A stretch of DNA of 37,315 nucleotides, from NCBI GenBank assembly GCA_902777335.1, contig CACYTF010000031.1:1-37315 (forward strand), given 5' to 3'. This DNA comes from an uncultured Eubacteriales bacterium. GTDB lineage: Bacteria > Bacillota > Clostridia > Christensenellales > Aristaeellaceae. Under the pieces are notes generated by a model. The model was given only the letters and a program-made list of their open reading frames with translations, made no database searches and was not told the DNA's origin. This document shows positions 23,451 to 31,615 of the stretch, piece after piece. Within the stretch, counting starts at the first letter, position 1; the number at the start of each line of letters is the position of its first letter. Both the position numbers and the translations under genes were made by a program.

Positions 23451-24866
23451 ATGGTCTTTTCCAGCATCGAGTTCCTGTTCTACTTCCTGCCCGTCACGCT
23501 GATCGGCTACTACGCGCTGAAGCGCTGGCGCAAGGCGAGCAACGTGTTCCTGTCGGTGATGAGCCTGGGCTTCTATGCCTTCGGCGCGCCGAAGTTCTTC
23601 CCGATCATGATGGCCTCCATCGTGCTGAACTGGCTGTTCGGCCTGTGGGTGGACCGGGTGCGGGAGGACCGGAAGAAGGCCAAGCTGGCGCTGACGCTGA
23701 TGGTGGTGTTCAACCTGGGTCTGCTGGGCGTGTTCAAGTACCTGATGTTCCTGATGAACAGCCTGAACCTTTGGTTCAGCCTGCGCCTGCCGGTGCCGCA
23801 GATCACGCTGCCCATCGGCATATCGTTCTTCACGTTCCAGGCCATGAGCTACGTGATCGACGTGTACCGGGGCCAGGGCAAGGTGCAGAAGAACCTGGTG
23901 AACGTGTGCCTGTACATATCGTTCTTTCCGCAGCTGATCGCGGGCCCCATCGTGCGCTACCAGACCGTGGCCGAGGAGATCGAGGGCCGCCGGGAGAACC
24001 TGGACGACTTCATCGAGGGCACGGTGCGCTTCATGCGCGGCCTGTGCAAGAAGATGCTGCTGGCCAACAACATGGGCCTGCTGGTGGACACGGCCTTCAG
24101 GCCGGACATGCTGAACTCGGGCAACCTCTCCGTGGTGGGCGCGTGGCTGGCGGCCTGCGCCTATCTGATGCAGGTGTACTACGACTTCTCCGGCTATTCC
24201 GACATGGCCATCGGCCTGGGCCGCATGTTCGGCTTCCACTTCCTGGAGAACTTCACCTATCCCTTCATCTGCAAGTCGGTCAGCGAGTTCTGGAGCCGCT
24301 GGCACATATCGCTGGGCAGCTGGTTCAGGGATTACCTGTACATACCGCTGGGCGGCAGCCGGGTGAGCAAGCCGCGGCTGGTGTTCAACATGCTGGTGGT
24401 CTGGACACTCACCGGCCTGTGGCACGGCGCGGCCTGGACCTACTTCCTGTGGGGCCTGGGTTTCGGCCTGTTCTTAGTGGTGGAGCGCATGACCGGCATG
24501 GGCAAGTGGATGGGCAGGCACCCGGTGGGCCATTTCTACGCGCTGTTCGTGGTGGTGACCATCACCGTGATGATCCGCTCGGATAATGTGAAGGCCGCGG
24601 GCATATTCTATGCATCGATGTTCGGCCTGAACGGCGCGCCGCTGTTCAACGGCCTGACCCGGGCGTTTCTGCGGGAGTACGGCCTGTTCCTGGCGGCGGG
24701 GGTGCTGTTCAGCCTGCCGGTGCCGGAATTCTTGCGCGACAGGCTGCACGTGAACCCCAACCTGATGAAGGTGGCCGGCGGCGTTGCGCTGCTGGCGCTG
24801 ACGTTCATCGCCATCACCTATGTGGCGGTGGGAAGCTACAATCCGTTCATCTATTTCAATTTCTGA
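23451..24866 (+). CDS. MBOAT-family O-acyltransferase (AlgI/DltB-like)
   Basis: This is a 471-residue polytopic membrane protein. Motifs of the AlgI branch are visible: FFPQLIAGPIVRY, YYDFSGYSDMAIGLGRMFG, FWSRWHISLGSWFRDYLYIPLGG, and LTGLWHGAAWTYFLWG with the invariant His325. These enzymes move acyl groups through the membrane to an extracellular acceptor, usually a polysaccharide. A partner SGNH/DHHW-type transferase normally lies next door but none is present; the next gene is murB, 33 nt on. The acceptor is unknown. Shine-Dalgarno AGGGG. Confidence 0.92.
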   Translation: MVFSSIEFLFYFLPVTLIGYYALKRWRKASNVFLSVMSLGFYAFGAPKFFPIMMASIVLNWLFGLWVDRVREDRKKAKLALTLMVVFNLGLLGVFKYLMFLMNSLNLWFSLRLPVPQITLPIGISFFTFQAMSYVIDVYRGQGKVQKNLVNVCLYISFFPQLIAGPIVRYQTVAEEIEGRRENLDDFIEGTVRFMRGLCKKMLLANNMGLLVDTAFRPDMLNSGNLSVVGAWLAACAYLMQVYYDFSGYSDMAIGLGRMFGFHFLENFTYPFICKSVSEFWSRWHISLGSWFRDYLYIPLGGSRVSKPRLVFNMLVVWTLTGLWHGAAWTYFLWGLGFGLFLVVERMTGMGKWMGRHPVGHFYALFVVVTITVMIRSDNVKAAGIFYASMFGLNGAPLFNGLTRAFLREYGLFLAAGVLFSLPVPEFLRDRLHVNPNLMKVAGGVALLALTFIAITYVAVGSYNPFIYFNF

Positions 24867-24899
24867 TTTGGCGGACAGGCTCCGAAGGGGAGGTCATCC

Positions 24900-25805
24900 A
24901 TGAAAACCCTGCTTGAAAAGCTCTGCGGCATCGCGCGGCGGGACCAGATCCTTGAAGGCGAGCCCATGGCCCGGCACACCACCTTTCGCGTGGGCGGGCC
25001 GGCGGACGTGCTGTTCATGCCCGAGGGGGCGGACCAGCTGATCGCCGCGCTGGAGGCGGCGCGGTCGGCGGGCGTGCCCGCATACGTGATCGGCAACGGC
25101 TCCAACCTGATCGTGCGGGACGGCGGCGTTCGCGGCCTGGTGATCGCCATCGGCGAGGGCATGTCCGAGATCGCCCGGTGCGGCGATACCCTGGAGGCCC
25201 AGGCCGGCGCGGCGCTGGCGCGGGTGGCGGCCTTCGCCCAGTCGGAGGGCCTGGCCGGGCTGGAGTTCGCCTCCGGCATCCCCGGCACGCTGGGCGGCGG
25301 CTGCGCGATGAACGCCGGGGCCTACGGCGGCCAGCTGTCGGACGTGCTGATCGACGCGCGGGTGCTGACCGGCGGCGCGGTGCGCACGCTGAGCCGGGAG
25401 GACATGCAGATGGGCTACCGCACGTCGCTGCCCCTTCGCACAGGCGGCATCGTGCTGTCCGCCCGGTTCGCGCTGACGCCGGACGCCCCCGAGGCCATCG
25501 CCGCGCGGATGCGCGAGCTGAACGCCCGGCGGCGGGACAAGCAGCCGCTGAACCTGCCCAGCGCGGGCAGCACCTTCAAGCGCCCGGAGGGCCACTTCGC
25601 CGGCGCGCTGATCGAGCAGGCGGGGCTGAAGGGCCTTTCCGTGGGCGGCGCGCAGGTCAGCCAGAAGCATGCGGGCTTCATCGTCAACACCGGCGGGGCC
25701 ACGGCCTCGGACGTACTGGCGCTGATCGCGGAAGTGCAGGATGCGGTACAGGCGCGCTCGGGCATACGGCTTGAGACCGAGGTGCGCGTGCTGGGAGAGG
25801 ATTAG
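24900..25805 (+). CDS. murB: UDP-N-acetylenolpyruvoylglucosamine reductase
   Basis: This is a 301-residue flavoenzyme of peptidoglycan precursor synthesis that reduces UDP-GlcNAc-enolpyruvate to UDP-MurNAc. FAD-binding motifs are GNGSNLIVRDGG and SGIPGTLGGGCAMNAGAYG. The catalytic serine is Ser224 in SAGSTFKRP, and there is a C-terminal VGGAQVSQKHAGFIVNTGGAT. It has the short (type II) MurB length. GGGGAGG precedes the ATG. whiA follows after one base; rapZ and yvcK, which often lie between these two genes in Clostridia and Bacilli, are absent. Confidence 0.96.
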   Translation: MKTLLEKLCGIARRDQILEGEPMARHTTFRVGGPADVLFMPEGADQLIAALEAARSAGVPAYVIGNGSNLIVRDGGVRGLVIAIGEGMSEIARCGDTLEAQAGAALARVAAFAQSEGLAGLEFASGIPGTLGGGCAMNAGAYGGQLSDVLIDARVLTGGAVRTLSREDMQMGYRTSLPLRTGGIVLSARFALTPDAPEAIAARMRELNARRRDKQPLNLPSAGSTFKRPEGHFAGALIEQAGLKGLSVGGAQVSQKHAGFIVNTGGATASDVLALIAEVQDAVQARSGIRLETEVRVLGED

Positions 25806-25806
25806 T

Positions 25807-26763
25807 ATGTCGTTTGCGTCGGATGTGCGCGGGGAACTGGCCCGCGTGCCGGTGTCGGACGCCTGCTGCGCCCGCAGCGAGCTGACGTCGGCGCTGCTGT
25901 GCGCCGGCGGCATCGCCTGGCGGGGGCGCGGCCGCTACGCCGTGACCATCACCGCCGCGGAGGCCTCCACCGTGCGCCGGTACTTCGGGCTGCTGAAGCA
26001 GTTCATGGGCATCGTGGGCCAGATCCGCACGCTCACCGGCGACGCGCTGAACAACCAGGTGCGCTATCAGCTGGCGGTGCCGGAGGAGGAGGCCCCCGGG
26101 CTGCTGAATGATCTGAACCTGCTGGAGGAGGGCGCGCTGTTCGGGCTGCGCCCCGTGCCGCCTGAGGAGACGGTGCGCTTTTCCTGCTGCAAAAAGGCGT
26201 TTTTGCGCGCCGCATTTCTGATGTGCGGCGCTCTCAGCGACCCGGAGAAGGGCTATCACATCGAACTCGCCGCGCCCACCGAGGCGCTGGCGGCCTTCAT
26301 CGCCGGGCAGGCCGCCGCCTTTGACATCCATCTGCGCTCCGCCCTGCGCAAGAGCAAGTACGTGCTGTACCTGAAGCGGGCGGAGGACATCTCGGACTTC
26401 ATGTCGCTGCTGGGGGCGATGAACGCCATGATGGCCTTCGAGAACATCCGCGTGAAGAAGGAGGTCAGCAACCGGGTCAACCGCCAGCTGAACTGCGACA
26501 GCTCGAACATCAACCGGGTGATGAACGCCGCGGAGGCCCAGATCCGGGACATCCGCTACATCGACGCGGAGCTGGGCCTGGACAAGCTGCCCCCGGGCCT
26601 TCGGCAGATGGCCTTCGTGCGCGCCAACAACCCGGAGATGCCCCTGGGGGAGCTGGGGGATCTGATGGACCCGCCCCTGGGCAAGTCCGGGGTCAGCGCC
26701 CGATTGAGAAAGCTGTCCGGCATCGCGGAGAAGCTGCGCTGCGGCGACGAGGTCAAGCTGTAG
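25807..26763 (+). CDS. whiA: Sporulation/cell-division regulator WhiA
   Basis: This is a 318-residue protein. The N-terminal LAGLIDADG-like domain starts SFASDVRGELARV, and the characteristic middle segment is ENIRVKKEVSNRVNRQLNCDSSNINRVMNAAEAQ. A C-terminal HTH (MPLGELGDLMDPPLGKSGVSARLRKL) binds DNA. In Gram-positive bacteria WhiA influences division and chromosome segregation. The start is the ATG one base after the murB stop; a longer frame from 25741 lies inside murB. Its 3' end overlaps the convergent ParB-like gene by 11 nt. Confidence 0.95.
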   Translation: MSFASDVRGELARVPVSDACCARSELTSALLCAGGIAWRGRGRYAVTITAAEASTVRRYFGLLKQFMGIVGQIRTLTGDALNNQVRYQLAVPEEEAPGLLNDLNLLEEGALFGLRPVPPEETVRFSCCKKAFLRAAFLMCGALSDPEKGYHIELAAPTEALAAFIAGQAAAFDIHLRSALRKSKYVLYLKRAEDISDFMSLLGAMNAMMAFENIRVKKEVSNRVNRQLNCDSSNINRVMNAAEAQIRDIRYIDAELGLDKLPPGLRQMAFVRANNPEMPLGELGDLMDPPLGKSGVSARLRKLSGIAEKLRCGDEVKL

Positions 26764-27559
26764 CGGCGGTTCCGTCCGGCTTCGCGCCGGGTATGGTCAC
26801 GATCACGTTCACGCAGCCGTCCCCCTGCTCCACGCGGCTGGTGACGGGCACGCCGATGCGGGTCAGCTTGCGCACGGTGTCCATCAGCGCGTTGATCACG
26901 ATGCGGTTGTCCCTCACGCCCAGGCAGGGCGCGGGGGGCTTCTTTTTTTCCGGCGCGCGGCGGGCCGCCACGGCGGCCTCCAGCTGCTTGACGCTCAGCC
27001 GCTTCTGGGCGCACAGGCCGGCCAGGGCCAGCTGGTCCGCCTCGTCCGCGAGGCCCAGCAGCGCCCGGGCGTGGCGCTCGCTGAGCTTCAGCTCCCGCGC
27101 GGCGGCCTGGACCCTCGCGGGCAGCTTCAAAAGCCGAAGCCGGTTGTTCAGCGCCGAGGGGCTGCAGGACAGGCCGGCGGCCAGGCGCTCCTGGGTGATG
27201 GGGTAGGCGTCCAGTATGCGCCGGCAGGCCATCGCCACGTCCAGGTAGTGAAGCTCCTCCCGCTGCAGGTTCTCCACCAGCGCGATCAGCGCGCAGTCGC
27301 AGTCGTCGCCGTCCAGCACCAGGGCCTGGGCCCACTCCCGGCCCAGCAGCTTCAGCGCCGCCAGCCGCCGCGCCCCGGCGACCAGCCGGTACCGGCCGCC
27401 GCCGAGGGCGCGCACCAGCAGCGGTGACAGCAGCCCGTGCAGCCGGATCGACTCCGCCAGGCGCGCCACCGACGCCTCGGACACCTCCTGCCGCGGCCGG
27501 CAGGGCTCCACTTCGATGCGGGATACGGGAATGCGCGAAAGCGTGCGGCAAGCGGACAA
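26753..27559 (-). CDS. ParB/Noc-like partition-family protein with a TTG start
   Basis: This is a 268-residue protein. The ParB N-domain has the CTP-binding-type boxes LLSPLLVRALGGGRYRLVAG, GARRLAALK and ENLQREEL. A helix-turn-helix follows (ITQERLAAGLSCSPSALNNRLRLLKL) and then a C-terminal domain. The first box differs from the usual GIxQPLxVR. The start is TTG at 27559, eight bases after a perfect AGGAGG. No parA lies beside it, so a Noc-like or accessory role is possible. It overlaps whiA tail-to-tail. Confidence 0.85.
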   Translation of the reverse strand: MSACRTLSRIPVSRIEVEPCRPRQEVSEASVARLAESIRLHGLLSPLLVRALGGGRYRLVAGARRLAALKLLGREWAQALVLDGDDCDCALIALVENLQREELHYLDVAMACRRILDAYPITQERLAAGLSCSPSALNNRLRLLKLPARVQAAARELKLSERHARALLGLADEADQLALAGLCAQKRLSVKQLEAAVAARRAPEKKKPPAPCLGVRDNRIVINALMDTVRKLTRIGVPVTSRVEQGDGCVNVIVTIPGAKPDGTAATA

Positions 27560-27632
27560 GGGCAGGACCTCCTGTGGGCGATATCAGAATACTATATATT
27601 CGCCTCGGAGGGGGATAATCTGTTCGGAGAAT

Positions 27633-27867
27633 AAAAAAGCGGAGCCCTTGCGAGCTCCTAAAATATCCCGTGAGTGCCGTCTGTCGCTGCTTTTTCACCC
27701 GCCGCTCAGGCAGGGCGGAGACCTGCGGCTGCTTGCTGCCTTCCTCTGCAACGGAGGCCTGGCATCCGCGAACCGACCCGGAATCCTTTTATGAATCTGT
27801 GGGTAAAAGCATTGGCTAACGCACACCACAGGATAAGTTTCCGTGGCGTTCAGGCTTTCCCTGAACT
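27633..27867 (-). ncRNA. Structured RNA of about 235 nt, identity unresolved
   Basis: It has its own promoter and a terminator (GGAGC / GCTCC with a 7-8-nt loop and TTTTTT at 27633-27638). No reading frame spans it. Predicted folds include GTTCAGG-gaaa-CCTGAAC at the 5' end, and CTGTGG paired with CCACAG enclosing GCGTT/AATGC, which competes with CCACGG/CCTGTGG. In the middle, TGCC and CCTC pair with GAGG and GGCA. The middle segment recalls the SRP RNA hairpin, but the invariant SRP nucleotides are not in place; 6S RNA is another option. No T-box motif was seen. Confidence 0.6.
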
Positions 27868-27873
27868 GTATCC

Positions 27874-27902
27874 ATTATAGCCGCTGGCGCGGGGAAAGTC
27901 AA
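27874..27902 (-). promoter_or_regulatory. Strong sigma-A promoter of the structured RNA
   Basis: On the minus strand TTGACT (27897-27902), a 17-bp spacer and TATAAT (27874-27879). Confidence 0.85.
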
Positions 27903-27953
27903 TGGCGTTTTTGAATTTTCAGGCACAAAATTATCGGAATGCCGCCCGGGCGG

Positions 27954-28748
27954 CTATTCAAAGGTGATGAGCTCGATCTCCGGCCGCACGCCGGCGCGCA
28001 GCTGCAGGCGGCTGGCCCCGACGCCCTTGCTGACCAGCAGGCGCATGCCCCCCAGGTCGAACTGGCCCGACACGGCCAGCGCGGCGACGCGGGGCGGACG
28101 TACGCGCTCAAAGCCCACCGCGAAGGGCGTGAGCCCCAGCAGGTTGAACTGGCCGCCGTGGGTGTGGCCGCAGAGCATAACATCCGGCATTACGTTTGGC
28201 ATGGCGGGGTAGTGGGACAGCAGCAGCCGGTAGGCGTCCGGCCTGCGCGCCTCGGGGTACAGCCCCCTGGCGCTGGGCCTGCCCCACTTGTATTCGTCCA
28301 CGCCGGCGATGTACAGCGTGCCACCGCCCACCGGCAGGCGCGCGCGGCTGTTGAGCAGCAGCCTGCACCCGGCGCGCCGCATGACCTTTTTCAGCTCGCC
28401 CAGCCGCCCGTCCCAGGCCTCGGCGTCGTTGTTGCCGATGACGCCGAAGGCCCCCAGCGGCGGCTTAAGCGCCCCGAGGGCCTCGAACAGGCGGACGGCG
28501 TCGTCGGCGCCGTCGGCGTAGTCCCCGCCCAGTAGCAATAGGTCGGGCGACAGCGCGGCGACGCTCTGAACCAGCGCCTCCAGCTCCGCCCGCGTGGCGC
28601 AGGACCGCACGTGGGTGTCGGAGACGAAGGCCGCCCGCAGGCCGCGCATGAAGCCGGGCGCGCCGCCCACGCGGCGCTGGGCGACAAACGCGTTCAGATG
28701 GCCGCAGCGGCCGATGTAGCGGTCGGGCCGGGGAAAGAGTCTGGACAA
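27954..28748 (-). CDS. Metallophosphoesterase (calcineurin-like)
   Basis: This is a 264-residue phosphoesterase with the metal motifs FVSDTHV, LLGGDYADG, GNNDAE, LLSHYP and CGHTHGGQF in the expected order. YaeI/LpxH-like relatives act on phospholipids or nucleotides; the substrate here is unknown. The likely start is TTG at 28748, six bases after GGAGGG; another in-frame TTG at 28766 precedes that site. It is the last gene of the purA-led operon, 31 nt after the aldo/keto reductase. A short palindrome GCCGCCCGGGCGGC at its stop may weakly terminate. Confidence 0.87.
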   Translation of the reverse strand: MSRLFPRPDRYIGRCGHLNAFVAQRRVGGAPGFMRGLRAAFVSDTHVRSCATRAELEALVQSVAALSPDLLLLGGDYADGADDAVRLFEALGALKPPLGAFGVIGNNDAEAWDGRLGELKKVMRRAGCRLLLNSRARLPVGGGTLYIAGVDEYKWGRPSARGLYPEARRPDAYRLLLSHYPAMPNVMPDVMLCGHTHGGQFNLLGLTPFAVGFERVRPPRVAALAVSGQFDLGGMRLLVSKGVGASRLQLRAGVRPEIELITFE

Positions 28749-28779
28749 TGGGCACCCTCCGATCAATGGCGATGTCCGG

Positions 28780-29802
28780 TCAGCACGGATGGGTCTTTAC
28801 GAATTCGCGGTAGAAGGCCAGCTGGCCCGGCAGCGTCTCGTAGGGCTTCAGGCCGTAGGGGCAGCGCTTCGCGCACGCGCCGCAACGGACGCAGTTTTCG
28901 ATCTTCTCCATGTCCGCCTGCCACTGGGGCGTCACCCAGTTGCGCCAGGGCGAGCGCTCCAGCAGCTGGCGCATGCGGTTGGCGTTGTGGATAGGGATGC
29001 CCGCGGGGCAGGGCAGGCAGTAGCCGCAGCTGCGGCAGAACGACCCCACCAGCTCCCGGCGATCCGCCTCGATCAGCGCCCGGATGCCGTCGTCCAGCGC
29101 GGGCGGGTTCTCGGAATAGCCCAGCACCTCCTCCAGTTCGCCCATCCGCTGGAAGCCCCATATGGGCACCAGGTTGTCGAACTGGGACAGCCACGCGAAG
29201 GGGATGCGGGCGTTGGTCACCAGGCCGCCGGACAGCGCCTTCATGCACACGAAGCCCACGTTCTTCTCCCGGCACAGCCGGACCAGCTCGATCTCCCGGT
29301 CGGTGGCCAGGTGGTTGAACGGGTATTGCAGCGTGTCGTACAGGCCGGAATTCACCGCCTCGAAGGCCCGGTCGATGGAGTGCTGGGAGATGCCGATGAA
29401 GCGGATCTTGCCCGCCTGACGCGCCTTCAGGGCGGCGTCGTACAGCCCGTCCTCGCCGCCGGGCACGGGCACGAACGGCGGGTTGTGGAACTGGTACACG
29501 TCGATGCAGTCGGTGTTTAGCCTCCGAAGGCTTGTATCCAGGTCCCGCCGGAAGACCTCGGCGGTCTTGGCGTGGGTCTTGGTGGCCAGCGTGAATTCGC
29601 TCCGGCGATGGCCGACGGCCTTGCCGATCTTCTCCTCGCTGTCGGTGTAGGCCCGGGCGGTGTCGATGTAGCTGATGCCGCCGTCCAGGGCGCGGTTTAA
29701 AAGCGCGCTCGCCTCGTCGAAGCCCACGCGCTGTATGGGCAGCGCGCCAAAGCCGGTGCGGGAGATCTCAAGGCCGGTGCGGCCCAGTGTGAAGTGCTGC
29801 AT
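28780..29802 (-). CDS. Aldo/keto reductase with C-terminal ferredoxin domain
   Basis: This is a 340-residue protein. The TIM-barrel AKR domain has GFGALPI, DTARAYTDSEEKIG (catalytic Asp and Tyr), the Lys in LATKTHAK, and FHNPP in place of the usual catalytic-His context. A C-terminal [4Fe-4S]-type domain follows with CRSCGYCLPCP and CVRCGACAKRCPYG. Such fusions are common in anaerobes and probably couple ferredoxin to NAD(P)H-dependent reductions; the substrate is unknown. Shine-Dalgarno AAGGAGGG. Confidence 0.9.
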   Translation of the reverse strand: MQHFTLGRTGLEISRTGFGALPIQRVGFDEASALLNRALDGGISYIDTARAYTDSEEKIGKAVGHRRSEFTLATKTHAKTAEVFRRDLDTSLRRLNTDCIDVYQFHNPPFVPVPGGEDGLYDAALKARQAGKIRFIGISQHSIDRAFEAVNSGLYDTLQYPFNHLATDREIELVRLCREKNVGFVCMKALSGGLVTNARIPFAWLSQFDNLVPIWGFQRMGELEEVLGYSENPPALDDGIRALIEADRRELVGSFCRSCGYCLPCPAGIPIHNANRMRQLLERSPWRNWVTPQWQADMEKIENCVRCGACAKRCPYGLKPYETLPGQLAFYREFVKTHPC

Positions 29803-29821
29803 GTGTCAACCCTCCTTGGTG

Positions 29822-30775
29822 TCACGGCACCAGCAGCGCCGCGCCGATGATCTCGCCGCGCTCGCCCAGCTCCGCCGGCAAAAACTTCGCCGGATACTTC
29901 TGGTCGATCAGCGAGTGGTGGCGGTAGGAGGCGATCATGCGGTCCATGAACCGGTGGCCCAGCTTCGTGATGCCCCCGCCGTAAACGAATATGTTGATGT
30001 CGAAGATCTGATTCAGGCTGTGGAACATGCGGCCCAGGTATTCCGCGCCGCGGTTGACCACCTCCAGCGCCAGCGGGTCGTTCATCTGCAGCGCCCGCCC
30101 GACGGCGATCATGTCGATGCCGGAGAGGGTGCCGGCGTAGTCCAGTATGCGGCTCTCCTCGCCCTCCTTGATGCGGTCCATGGCGTAGCGGGCCATGTAC
30201 ATGCCGGAGGAGATGGACTGCACGCAGCCGATCACGCCGCAGCCGCAGGGATAGCCGGTGGAGTCCGACACGAACATGTGGCCGATCTCGCCGGCCATGC
30301 CGTGCATGCCGCGGTACAGCTGGCCGTTCAGGATCAGCCCGCCGCCGATGCCGGTGGCCAGCGTGGCGTAGATCAGGTTGTCGTAGCCCCGGCCCGCGCC
30401 GTACTTGTGCTCGGCCAGCGCGGCCACGTTGCCGTCGTTGTCCACGAACACGGGCAGCTGCAGCTTCTGCCGCAGCATGTCGCGCACCGGCTGCTCGTTC
30501 AGCGACACGATGTTGCTGCTCTCCAGCGTCACGCCGCGCTTGTAGTCCACGGAGGAGGGGAACGCCGCGCCGACGCCGCGCACGTCGTCGCGGGAGAGGC
30601 CCGCCCCGTCCAGCAGGCTGTCCACCTTCTGCGACAAAAAGCCGATCAGTTCAGCGGCGGAGGCGTCCTTGGCGGTCAGGTACTTCTGCTCCGCCTTCAG
30701 CTGCATGCCGCTGTCGAACAGGCCCAGCTTGATGTTGGTGCCCCCCACGTCGATGCCGATCACATAGTTGCGCAC
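29822..30775 (-). CDS. ROK-family sugar kinase
   Basis: This is a 317-residue protein. ATP motif IGIDVGGTNIKLGLFD, catalytic DNDGNVAALAE and GIGGGLILNGQLY. The sugar/zinc region reads GEIGHMF...YPCGCGVIGCVQS. The three zinc cysteines are present, but the residue after GC-x, usually Glu in glucokinases, is Gln here. This may shift sugar specificity; the protein could be a glucokinase, allokinase or N-acyl-sugar kinase. The start is GTG, seven bases after GGAGGG. It lies inside the purine operon. Confidence 0.88.
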   Translation of the reverse strand: MRNYVIGIDVGGTNIKLGLFDSGMQLKAEQKYLTAKDASAAELIGFLSQKVDSLLDGAGLSRDDVRGVGAAFPSSVDYKRGVTLESSNIVSLNEQPVRDMLRQKLQLPVFVDNDGNVAALAEHKYGAGRGYDNLIYATLATGIGGGLILNGQLYRGMHGMAGEIGHMFVSDSTGYPCGCGVIGCVQSISSGMYMARYAMDRIKEGEESRILDYAGTLSGIDMIAVGRALQMNDPLALEVVNRGAEYLGRMFHSLNQIFDINIFVYGGGITKLGHRFMDRMIASYRHHSLIDQKYPAKFLPAELGERGEIIGAALLVP

Positions 30776-30823
30776 ACTATCGCCCTCCCTTGCGTCGATG
30801 CCTCAGGTCGTTGGGACCGCTGG

Positions 30824-31585
30824 CTACAGCGCCGTCAGCCGGCGGCACAGGCCCACCAGGTCGTAACGGATGCCCTCGCGGCTGCGCCAGCCGCGGTTGG
30901 ACCATTCCTCGCCGGAGAGGTCGTCTCCGCCGTAGATCAGCGCGCCGTAGGCAAAGCCCCGGAAGCGGGCGACGGCGATGCAGCCCGCCTGCTCCATCTC
31001 CACGATCTTCGCGCCCTCTTCCCGCCTGCGGCGGATGCGCTCCTCGGTCTCGCGGAAGATGGCGTCCGTGGTCCAGGTCAGGCCCCGCAGGTAGGGGACG
31101 CCCTCGGCCTGCAGCTGCTTGGCGAGCCGGTCGGTGAACGCCGGGTCGGTGCAGATCACCCGCGACGGCGGCATGTAGTGATAGGAGAAGCCCTCGTCGC
31201 GGATGGCCCCGTCCACCAGGAGCAGCTGGCCGACCTCTATGTTCCGGTCCAGCACGCCGCCCCCGCCGCAGAACAGGACGCGGCGAACGCCCATCTCGTG
31301 GAACAGGTCCAGATTGCCCGCGCAGGCGGGGCAGCCGACCTGCCCCAGCGTCAATAGCACGTCGCCCTCCGGTTCAAACCGGTAGATCTCGACGGGGTTC
31401 TCGCCCGGGATGACGCGCTCGAGGCCGATCTTGCCCTCGCGCTTCAGCTTCTCCACGACCTCCGGGAAGAAGGTGATGACCATGCGATCCGTGTCGAAGC
31501 GCTCCGAGGCGAAGTTCGTAGGGTTCAGCTTCGCCGTCTTTGCCTCGTCAAACTCCAGTATGGGGAAGGGGTTCTCGCGGTACAT
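30824..31585 (-). CDS. Nucleoside phosphorylase (uridine/purine phosphorylase superfamily)
   Basis: This is a 253-residue protein. Phosphorylase features include GQVGCPACAGNLDLFHEMGVRRVLFCGGGG (Gly-rich core), the product/base region GLTWTTDAIFRET, and the ribose-binding EMEQAG, where uridine and purine phosphorylases have VEMEXA. It cleaves a nucleoside with phosphate; the base is not decided by sequence. Position after purB suggests purine salvage. GGAGGTGAG precedes the ATG. Confidence 0.85.
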   Translation of the reverse strand: MYRENPFPILEFDEAKTAKLNPTNFASERFDTDRMVITFFPEVVEKLKREGKIGLERVIPGENPVEIYRFEPEGDVLLTLGQVGCPACAGNLDLFHEMGVRRVLFCGGGGVLDRNIEVGQLLLVDGAIRDEGFSYHYMPPSRVICTDPAFTDRLAKQLQAEGVPYLRGLTWTTDAIFRETEERIRRRREEGAKIVEMEQAGCIAVARFRGFAYGALIYGGDDLSGEEWSNRGWRSREGIRYDLVGLCRRLTAL

Positions 31586-31615
31586 GCCCTCTCACCTCCG
31601 TTGCGGCCGCAGGCC

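Noticed and set aside
27633..27867. T-box or other tRNA-sensing leader for the ParB-like gene
   Set aside because: There is no AGGGTGG-type antiterminator sequence, and the RNA has its own promoter and terminator.
27633..27867. Firm call as SRP RNA
   Set aside because: A segment resembles the SRP apical hairpin (AGGCCTCC...GGAAGG...AGCAGCC), but extra bases break the invariant internal loop, and the 5' part does not match the usual Alu-domain sequence.
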